From Bacteroidota bacterium (GTDB taxonomy: Bacteria > Bacteroidota > Ignavibacteria > Kapaibacteriales > NICIL-2): DNA of 46,918 nt. This document shows, in pieces, positions 41,884 through 46,918 of the stretch. Each line of letters starts with the position of its first letter. Position 1 is the first letter of the stretch. The notes under the pieces were generated by a model. The model was given only the letters and a program-made list of their open reading frames with translations, was not told where the DNA came from and made no database searches. Where the stretch lies: positions 1 to 46,918 of the forward strand of contig JAIBAE010000029.1 in assembly GCA_019695345.1 (NCBI GenBank), written 5' to 3'. Made by a program: the position numbers and the translations under genes.

Positions 41884-42990
41884 TTACTCAGCATGTAAAT
41901 GTGTTAGGTCTGTCAATACATCGTAGTACGGCACATACTTGGTTTCAATTCTATCGTTGTTCTTTACTTTTCTTAAACCTTCAATCAAAATTTTATCGTT
42001 TGTGTTTAAGCCACTGGTAACGGCATATACGTGAGACATTTCGGTTCCAACCACAATCTGGCGGGATGTTACAAGACCTTTATCATCCACAACAAACACA
42101 AACTTTTTATCTAACACATCAAAAGTTGCTTCCTGTGGAATAAGTATCGCTTGTTTCATATATACAGGCATTAAGATGGTACCTGTTTCACCGTGTCTGA
42201 GTGTTTTTTTAGGATTAGGAAATGTAGCTCTAAAAGCTATGTTACCGGTTTCGTTATTGAAATCAGCTTCTATCGTTTCCACTTTTCCTTCATACTCAAA
42301 CATTTGGTTATTAGCCATGCGTAACTTTACCATAGGTTGGTTATGTGCATGTGTTGAATAATCTAAATATTCAGATTCCGGCACATTGTAGTATCCCCAT
42401 AAATTACTGTTATCCGATAGCGATGTTAACAACTCACCTTCATCAACCAAACTACCCAAACGCTTATGGAAGCGGTCTATATATCCGTCGAATGGTGCGC
42501 GTATCTGTGTAAATTCTAAATGAGCTTTTGCTAAGGAAAGCTCTGCTTTTTCTTTGTCTAATCGTGCCTTGGCAAGTGCCAATTCGTTTTTCGAAACAAT
42601 GTTACTATCGGCAAGGTTCTTTGTATTCAGATACTCAATTTCGGCATAGCTTACACTTGCTTTAGCTTTTTCCATATCTGCCTGATAAATAGCAGGCATT
42701 ATTTGAAACAACAGCTCGCCTTTTTTTACAAACTGACCTTCATCCACATAAATATTCTGAAGATACCCACGCTCCTGCGAACGTATCTCTATATGATTTT
42801 TAGATTGTATTTGACACACGTAGTCTTTGTATACAAGAGTGTCCTTCATTATCGGACTCGTAACTAAATATCGAACACTTTCTTGTTTTTCGCTTTCATG
42901 TTTTGTGCAACCCGATTGCGTTAACATCAACGCCACAAATAGGCACATTGCAACAACAGAGAAAACTCTGAATGGATTTATCGTATTCAT
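41884..42990 (-). CDS. RND efflux periplasmic adaptor (membrane fusion protein, AcrA/MexA-like)
   Basis: The 368-aa protein links the pump to the outer-membrane duct. The signal sequence ends MLTQSGC, a weak lipobox with a candidate lipid anchor at Cys28. The lipoyl/barrel-sandwich halves are IEIRSQERGYLQNIYVDEGQFVKKGELLFQI and IRAPFDGYIDRFHKRLGSLVDEGELLTSLSD, with the alpha-hairpin (AKASVSYAEIEYLNTKNLADSNIVSKNELALAKARL) between them. The beta-barrel (MVKLRMANNQMFEYEGKVETI) and membrane-proximal domain (IPQEATFDVLDKKFVFVVD) follow. It is the first gene of the efflux operon. The 133 nt to the next upstream gene show no clear operator or linked regulator gene, so control is not evident. Confidence 0.94.
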   Translation of the reverse strand: MNTINPFRVFSVVAMCLFVALMLTQSGCTKHESEKQESVRYLVTSPIMKDTLVYKDYVCQIQSKNHIEIRSQERGYLQNIYVDEGQFVKKGELLFQIMPAIYQADMEKAKASVSYAEIEYLNTKNLADSNIVSKNELALAKARLDKEKAELSLAKAHLEFTQIRAPFDGYIDRFHKRLGSLVDEGELLTSLSDNSNLWGYYNVPESEYLDYSTHAHNQPMVKLRMANNQMFEYEGKVETIEADFNNETGNIAFRATFPNPKKTLRHGETGTILMPVYMKQAILIPQEATFDVLDKKFVFVVDDKGLVTSRQIVVGTEMSHVYAVTSGLNTNDKILIEGLRKVKNNDRIETKYVPYYDVLTDLTHLHAE

Positions 42991-43123
42991 TGTATAATAC
43001 TATGGTTAGAAATTCTTAACAGGAAATAAACTGACTTTGCGCATGGAACACATTTGGCTGTGTTAAAATCAATAGGAAATAAATTGGGTGAGCAATGTGT
43101 CGCTCAACAGAGAGGAGTTTGTA

Positions 43124-43522
43124 TCAAATACGAAATACACAATTCCGAAGATGAATCTGGGCTTGTAGGGTACTGCAATTTTTTTCGATGTCCAATGTAC
43201 TAGGGATACTCAAACCAATAGTCCGGTTTGTTCCTGACTTATAAACAGGAGAAGATAATTCTAAATACTTCTTGTGTAACGGATCATTCTCTTCCGATAG
43301 CTCGTAATCGGCTTCAACCATTAACTTGTTAGCAATGGTTACATTATCACAATTGTTATATTTAGTTGCAGGTTGTTGTTGGCGTACAGCTCCAAGGTCA
43401 ATAGATTGAATTGTATTTTTATTGGCTTTAGCTAAAACCACAACATTAGCTATATAGACAGACAGTACAGATAAGATTATCTGCATCATAACTACTGTGT
43501 TTATGAGATGTCTGCTACGCAT
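43124..43522 (-). CDS. Hypothetical exported or membrane-anchored protein (132 aa)
   Basis: The N-terminal hydrophobic segment spans about residues 8-32 (NTVVMMQIILSVLSVYIANVVVLAKA). It could be an uncleaved anchor or a signal peptide cleaved after VLA-KA. The remaining about 100 residues are polar, with four Cys residues (58, 115, 127 and near the end), no known motif and a beta-rich C-terminus. It lies upstream of the efflux operon in the same direction, 133 nt away, so co-transcription is possible but unproven. A TATCTTTG promoter box is found 40 nt upstream of its start. Confidence 0.65.
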   Translation of the reverse strand: MRSRHLINTVVMMQIILSVLSVYIANVVVLAKANKNTIQSIDLGAVRQQQPATKYNNCDNVTIANKLMVEADYELSEENDPLHKKYLELSSPVYKSGTNRTIGLSIPSTLDIEKNCSTLQAQIHLRNCVFRI

Positions 43523-43562
43523 TAATGTTCTTTAAAAATTTATGTGAAAATTTACACGACTT

Positions 43563-43570
43563 CAAAGATA
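43563..43570 (-). promoter_or_regulatory. Bacteroidota-type -7 box before the 43522 start
   Basis: TATCTTTG on the minus strand matches TAnnTTTG, 40 nt upstream of the ATG. No TTTG at standard spacing was found. It may drive the small protein and, by read-through, the efflux operon. Confidence 0.45.
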
Positions 43571-43712
43571 TGGATAGAGGTGATATTTCTTTTCATACAA
43601 TTATCCCAGTGAACGAAATTCGATTCAGTTTCATTTATTATTAAACACATTTCATTTTTTTGCAATCAAAAGGACAGTTAACTATTCCATTTTTCATATT
43701 GTTTTACATTCT

Positions 43713-43775
43713 TTCTGCTATCGCATGACGGCACCGAACCGCATAGTACTAAGAAAGGCGATGTGCCGGAGAGAA
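43713..43775 (+). repeat. Structured repeat family A, copy A9 (within the 43523-44019 gap)
   Basis: Reads TCTGCTATCGCATGACGGCACCGAACCGC ... GATGTGCCGGAGAGAA. The stem is CGGCAC (43729-43734) with GTGCCG (43763-43768), six perfect pairs. A trailing TATCGTGA box lies near 43797. The 497-bp gap holds this copy, MITE D2 and the promoter box at 43563, and no gene. Confidence 0.87.
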
Positions 43776-43825
43776 GCCTACTAAAAGCAAACTATTTATC
43801 GTGATTTTTATAATCAAAACAATTA

Positions 43826-43956
43826 CTGTCTGCTTTAGCGGACGGACAAGAATAATTCACACAGAACGGCTTTAACCAAACAAAATTCATGAAAATGTTT
43901 TTGACTAAAGTCATGTTGTTGTACCCCCTTTCATCCGTCAGCTAAAGCAGACGGCA
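43826..43956. mobile_element. MITE-like element D2
   Basis: The ends ACTGTCTGCTTTAGCGGACGG and CCGTCAGCTAAAGCAGACGG are inverted repeats. The inner part shares GAATAATTCACACAGAACGG with D1. Shared sequence continues to about 44012 and encodes the same minus-strand peptide tail LVPIKATHR as the 34685 gene, here without an attached gene. Confidence 0.72.
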
Positions 43957-44019
43957 AGTGGGAACAAAAAAATACGCTTTATCTATGTGTAGCTTTTATT
44001 GGGACAAGTTTCAAACCAT

Positions 44020-44541
44020 TTACCTACTGCTGTAGTTAGGATGAATTGTTAAGTAGCTGGTATTTACATCATTACTATCCTTAACTATGATAATCGAATT
44101 TTTAAATATATCATTTCGAACAAAATTATACCCTGTTGAATCTGAGATTTTGAAAAAATCCAGCATACGGACCGTGATTTTTACAGTCTTATTTTTGTAT
44201 GTTGATATCCTTCCATGATAGATGTGTTTATCAACATAACTTGAATTAATAAAAATAAAACAATTATCATATTTTTTTCCAATATCTTCATCATAAACGA
44301 AGTAATTGATACTTGCTTCACCTATTCCATTTATCTCATATGCAGGTGAGTGTATATTGACTGAATCAAAACATAGTTTACTATTCTCTGCATGAGATAT
44401 CTTCGTTTCACTCAATAAACAATATTGATTGTAAACGCTTAACAACTTTTCTTTCATAACAATCAAACTTAATATCAACAAAATTGATATTGAAAAAATC
44501 AAGTACATTCTTTTATAATTTCTTGATTCCATATTCTCCAA
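44020..44541 (-). CDS. Hypothetical membrane-anchored protein (173 aa)
   Basis: A single transmembrane segment lies near the N-terminus (about residues 12-29, MYLIFSISILLILSLIVM), preceded by basic residues. It is followed by a polar, Asn/Ser/Tyr-rich domain of about 140 residues (SYVDKHIYHGRISTYKNKTVKITVRMLDFFKI). No motif is recognised. The gene starts 10 nt after the stop of the immunity-like gene 44552-45085 and is strongly AT-rich like it, so the two form a small operon within the cassette island. A second component of an immunity or effector cassette is a possibility by context only. Confidence 0.65.
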   Translation of the reverse strand: MENMESRNYKRMYLIFSISILLILSLIVMKEKLLSVYNQYCLLSETKISHAENSKLCFDSVNIHSPAYEINGIGEASINYFVYDEDIGKKYDNCFIFINSSYVDKHIYHGRISTYKNKTVKITVRMLDFFKISDSTGYNFVRNDIFKNSIIIVKDSNDVNTSYLTIHPNYSSR

Positions 44542-44551
44542 ACTATTTTTA

Positions 44552-45085
44552 TTACTCTTCCCCTAAGCTGTAAACTTCTATATTCTTAATATCTCTCAAT
44601 TCAATATTGGTAAAATTGCCTTTTAGGATTATATCTCTAACTCTCTTTGTGCAGAATGTGGAACTATTGCCTTCAGGGCTAAAAATATCAGATTTATCCC
44701 AGCTACCTAAATCAAAATTATATCCTAAGAAAAACCCAGACTCTTTAGGATAAATTATTTTCCCGCATCGACCAGTAACTTGAAAAGCAAAATACCTCTG
44801 CTTAACACCTGCAATATTAATTTTATAAGCTGTCCAACCTGTAATATTATTCTCAATTAACGTTGAATACAATCGTTCTGATATAGCAAAGTTTGATACA
44901 TCCTGAAATCTTACTAAGTCGTATAATGATTTTCCCTCTGATTTAAAAAATTCTGTAGGTGCTGTAACCCCTACTTTAGCTTTGTGGGTACCATATTCGT
45001 CGTAAACAAAATAACTCTCAATAAAGACTTCATCAGTCTTTCCAGAAGAATTTATTGTATAAAATTTTTCCATATTAAAATCCAT
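44552..45085 (-). CDS. Immunity-protein-like gene (Imm11/Imm43-type, DUF1629-like), 177 aa
   Basis: This is a soluble protein without a signal peptide. The central pattern FAISERLYSTLIENNITGWTAYKI, followed by RYFAFQVTGRCGKI, recalls the Imm11/Imm43 or DUF1629 immunity families, whose members carry 'iSerf..lLe.n.itGw..yp' and then 'Y..l.vtGr.G'. This is a remembered pattern, not a search result. Such proteins neutralise C-terminal toxin domains of polymorphic secreted effectors. Context supports this: a toxin-like coding tail (45095-45166) ends only 9 nt upstream. The gene is AT-rich, and its downstream neighbour starts after 10 nt. Alternative: an unrelated AT-rich cassette gene. Confidence 0.6.
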   Translation of the reverse strand: MDFNMEKFYTINSSGKTDEVFIESYFVYDEYGTHKAKVGVTAPTEFFKSEGKSLYDLVRFQDVSNFAISERLYSTLIENNITGWTAYKINIAGVKQRYFAFQVTGRCGKIIYPKESGFFLGYNFDLGSWDKSDIFSPEGNSSTFCTKRVRDIILKGNFTNIELRDIKNIEVYSLGEE

Positions 45086-45094
45086 ATTTTTTCA

Positions 45095-45166
45095 TTAAAA
45101 GTCTGCAAATCCACGAATACCATCAGGTGCTACTACTTTTGTTGGCTTTTCAAATTTTATGCATCT
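45095..45166 (-). pseudogene. C-terminal tail of a toxin- or effector-like protein (23 codons)
   Basis: The minus-strand frame, open from a TGA inside repeat E3, reads KFEKPTKVVAPDGIRGFADF and stops 9 nt before the immunity-like gene. Composition and spacing fit the last residues of a protein whose downstream gene protects against it. The body has been lost at the E3 boundary. Identification rests on context and on protein-like sequence only. Confidence 0.4.
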
Positions 45167-45280
45167 TCAGGGCTTCCAAACGAAGTGCGGGCGTCCTGAC
45201 GTATCCGTTACATTGCGCTTAACTCATAGGTACGATGCCCCTTCCCCTCACAGACACAAGAAGTCACACCGGAACTACAA
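45165..45280 (-). repeat. Cassette-associated repeat E, copy E3
   Basis: Both blocks are present: TTCCAAACGAAGTGCGGGCGTCCTGACG/TATCCGTTACATTGCGC and ATGCCCCTTCCCCTCACAGACACAAGAAGTC/ACACCGGAACTACAA. The second block is identical to E1 over more than 40 nt. It lies between the 45312 gene and the toxin-like tail. Confidence 0.82.
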
Positions 45281-45311
45281 TACTTATTGTGGCCCCTATA
45301 ATCCATAACCT

Positions 45312-45977
45312 TTATTTGATTTGATTACTCTGAACGGTCTGTAGGGTCAACATAAAATCCAAGAACATCTGTGTTCTAATGCTTGGGAGATACTTCTCAT
45401 ACGTTTTGTAAAAAAGTTTCAACTCTGTTTTTGCAGGTTGTAACTCTGAAATTCTATTATATTCTTTCTCGTAACCAATGCTATCTCTTTGTGATAGTAG
45501 AATTACCATGAGCAACGTACTTTTTTCTATATCATTAGGTTTCTTGTCTACGTCTTGAGTTGCTAATTCTTTTGCCTTCCCCAAACAATTTATTGACCAA
45601 TCTTGAATTCCCATCTTTTCAAACAATAATCCTTTATTGTAAAAATATGTAATATCATTATGTTCTATTTTCCTAGCAGTGTCCAATATACTCAAAGCAT
45701 CAGGGTACTTGTGCTGTAGGATAAGAATACAATGTTTGAAATAATATGCTTGCGCCCAATTTCTTCTATAATAAATTGTACTATCTGTATAGATCAATGC
45801 TGAGTCTAACTCATACGCTGATTTAGACTGTTGATACATCACATAAAAATCCATTGCTCTATTATAGCAACGCTTGCCGGATTTCGAATCTTCTATAGGT
45901 GAATTATTATTTTCTTCTTTATGTGTACATGAAACGACATGAACACTAATCAGTAAGCAAATGATAACTGTTTTCAT
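45312..45977 (-). CDS. TPR-like lipoprotein (221 aa)
   Basis: The lipobox VVSC gives Cys17 as the lipid anchor after a short signal peptide (MKTVIICLLISVHVVSC). Helical repeats follow, with TPR spacing: AQAYYFKHCILILQHKYPDALSILDTARKI, then YFYNKGLLFEKMGIQDWSINCLGKAKEL, and a third weaker unit. This suggests a periplasmic scaffold. It is flanked by E3 on the 3' side and relic F2 directly upstream, and forms part of the AT-rich island. Not the same family as the TPR lipoprotein at 12726, which has a longer N-terminal domain. Confidence 0.72.
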   Translation of the reverse strand: MKTVIICLLISVHVVSCTHKEENNNSPIEDSKSGKRCYNRAMDFYVMYQQSKSAYELDSALIYTDSTIYYRRNWAQAYYFKHCILILQHKYPDALSILDTARKIEHNDITYFYNKGLLFEKMGIQDWSINCLGKAKELATQDVDKKPNDIEKSTLLMVILLSQRDSIGYEKEYNRISELQPAKTELKLFYKTYEKYLPSIRTQMFLDFMLTLQTVQSNQIK

Positions 45978-45980
45978 AAA

Positions 45981-46094
45981 TTATATTCCATTTCCATCAG
46001 GACTTCTTGAGTCTGCAAAGGGCGTCATACTGTGGTAGTGCTTGTTAAGAACATCAACTATTGATTGATATACTGTACAATAATAATTAATTCT
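45981..46094 (-). pseudogene. Coding relic F2, related to F1
   Basis: A 37-codon open minus-strand frame without a start reads IICTVYQSIVDVLNKHYHSM and PFADSRSPDGNGI, then TAA at 45981. The first part aligns with F1 (CTVHQTTFDVIKN) and the two regions are also similar at the DNA level, including the stretch back to family A copies A8 and A10. It is either a decayed paralogous tail or a repeat with accidental coding appearance. Confidence 0.4.
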
Positions 46095-46139
46095 TAAGTA
46101 CTAATTTCATGGTAACGGCACAACGACTTGCACAAGGTA

Positions 46140-46200
46140 CTTTCCCGCAGTGAGAGGGAGGTTAAAAACAGTGGTGCGGAGCGGTCGGGCGATAGCAGAA
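46140..46200 (-). repeat. Structured repeat family A, copy A10 (within the 45978-46331 gap)
   Basis: On the minus strand: CTGCTATCGCCCGACCGCTCCGCACC, a loop, then CACTGCGGGAAAG. The stem is CCGCA with TGCGG (plus 46146-46150 and 46176-46180), shifted by two bases relative to other copies. Confidence 0.78.
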
Positions 46201-46230
46201 CAACCTATACGTGTTGTTTAAAAACACAAA

Positions 46231-46316
46231 CGGCAATGGCGCAATCAGAATCCCCGAGATTCTGCCGGTCCACTGCCGCTTGCCTGTATGTTTGCAGGGA
46301 GTGTGTTTCAACTCCC
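46231..46316 (-). other. Tandem hairpins 3' of the T9SS gene
   Basis: CGGCAATGG (46231-46239) pairs with CCACTGCCG (46270-46278) with one mismatch and encloses AGAATC-CCCGA-GATTCT. A second hairpin GGGAGT...ACTCCC lies at 46297-46316. They sit 16 nt behind the stop of the minus-strand T9SS gene and could act in termination or message stability. Confidence 0.5.
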
Positions 46317-46331
46317 CACGCCTTTGTTACG

Positions 46332-46918
46332 TTACTTTTGCACTACAAAAGTGCGTGCAATGATGCGTGAACCCATTCTCAGGCGTAATGTATAAACGCC
46401 CGATGCCATGTTTTCAAGTTCCATTGTTTTGCCGATACGCCCACTTTGGTTACCCATGTTGATGTGCAACACTTCCTGACCTGTTAAGTTGAGTATGGTT
46501 ACTTCAACTTCTTCTTCACGCTCGGTGGTTATACTAAACGTAATGCTTTCGGATGCAGGGTTTGGTTGTAGGGTTAATCCTGCTGTTTCACCGTCTTCAA
46601 TTACAGAGTTGGTAATGAAGTCATACGCGTCGGATGTACTTTCGCAACCGTTGCTGTTTTTAACACGAACGCGGTATTTACCGTTTGTGCTTGGAGCATA
46701 TGTTTGCTGTGTTGCACCCGGTATGTCGGTTGTGCCTGCAATCCACTGATAGCCGTTTGATGCACTGGAGGTTAACTGTTTGTTTACTTCCGTGATGATT
46801 GGTTTAGCAGGTGTTGGGTTCACTGTTACCACTGTTGGTGATGACACTGCTGTACATCCACCTGAGTTGGTAACTTTAACCGTATACGAACCACTTACGC
46901 TGATGGTAATGGTTTGTG
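46332..46918 (-). CDS. T9SS-sorted cell-surface protein, C-terminal 195 residues (5' part outside window)
   Basis: The frame is open to the right edge of the window, with no need for the internal GTG at 46847, so this is the 3' part of a longer gene. The visible part holds the end of one Ig/PKD-like module (SGSYTVKVTNSGGCTAVSSPT). A second module follows (SSASNGYQWIAGTTDIPGATQQTY ... GKYRVRVKNSNGCESTSDAY), then a type A T9SS sorting domain (LQPNPASESITFSI, VTILNLTGQEV, MASGVYTLRLRMG, RTFVVQK). The Ig-like modules resemble those of the 5338-7716 protein but are not identical. It should be an exported surface adhesin or enzyme. Tandem hairpins and A10 follow the stop. Confidence 0.88.
   Translation of the reverse strand, partial: QTITISVSGSYTVKVTNSGGCTAVSSPTVVTVNPTPAKPIITEVNKQLTSSASNGYQWIAGTTDIPGATQQTYAPSTNGKYRVRVKNSNGCESTSDAYDFITNSVIEDGETAGLTLQPNPASESITFSITTEREEEVEVTILNLTGQEVLHINMGNQSGRIGKTMELENMASGVYTLRLRMGSRIIARTFVVQK

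Noticed and set aside
46332-46847. Right-end T9SS protein as a complete 171-aa gene starting at GTG 46847
   Set aside because: The frame continues open to the window edge through an Ig-like module, so the gene is truncated by the window.

Overview
The window looks like a chromosome segment from the Bacteroidota/Chlorobiota (FCB) group, quite possibly a less-studied lineage of the Kapaibacteriota or Ignavibacteria type. The evidence is: several large exported proteins with type IX secretion (T9SS) C-terminal sorting tails; Bacteroidota-type promoters (TTG/TTTG, about 19-20 nt, TAnnTTTG) upstream of both tRNA genes; mostly weak Shine-Dalgarno sequences; many lipoproteins and TPR proteins; and a hydroxysqualene dehydroxylase (HpnE). 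No rRNA, prophage, complete insertion sequence or CRISPR array was found.

Layout. 1-4000: tail of an exported protein, a small exported protein, an orphan beta-class DNA methyltransferase and a fused two-ATPase oligopeptide-type ABC protein. 4006-4328: a decayed VapBC-like toxin-antitoxin pair. 4510-7716: a hypothetical exported protein and a T9SS Asp-box protein. 8379-11845: HpnE, a lipid-kinase-like protein and a flavoprotein. 12062-20041: lineage-specific lipoproteins and membrane proteins around an O6-alkylguanine methyltransferase. 20299-23295: a second large T9SS Asp-box/PKD protein, bracketed by nearly identical direct repeats. 23425-28646: tRNA-Glu, CoaE, a helix-hairpin-helix protein, PanB with a coupled heme-motif lipoprotein, tRNA-Leu, and an EVE protein with a thioredoxin-like lipoprotein. 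28802-34374: M1 peptidase with a sorting tail, PLP aminotransferase, exported protein and ROK kinase. 37079-42990: a complete tripartite RND efflux operon (adaptor, pump, outer-membrane factor). 34546-36900 and 43826-46100: AT-rich cassette-like islands of small membrane, exported and immunity-like genes, separated by shared repeats and coding relics. 46332-end: the 3' part of another T9SS protein.

The most striking feature is the intergenic space. Two families of short structured repeats (A: 11 copies; B: 8 copies) occupy most gaps, mainly directly behind stop codons. Family A carries a 5-bp stem whose second pair occurs as C-G, G-C and T-A in different copies, i.e. real covariation, between two conserved boxes (TGCTATCGC and GGAGAGAA). 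Further repeats (MITE-like C and D; cassette-associated E and F) make the accessory islands mosaic. Core genes look intact; relics (toxin-antitoxin pair, toxin-like tail, truncated C-termini) sit beside the repeats, which suggests the repeats take part in gain and loss of small gene cassettes.
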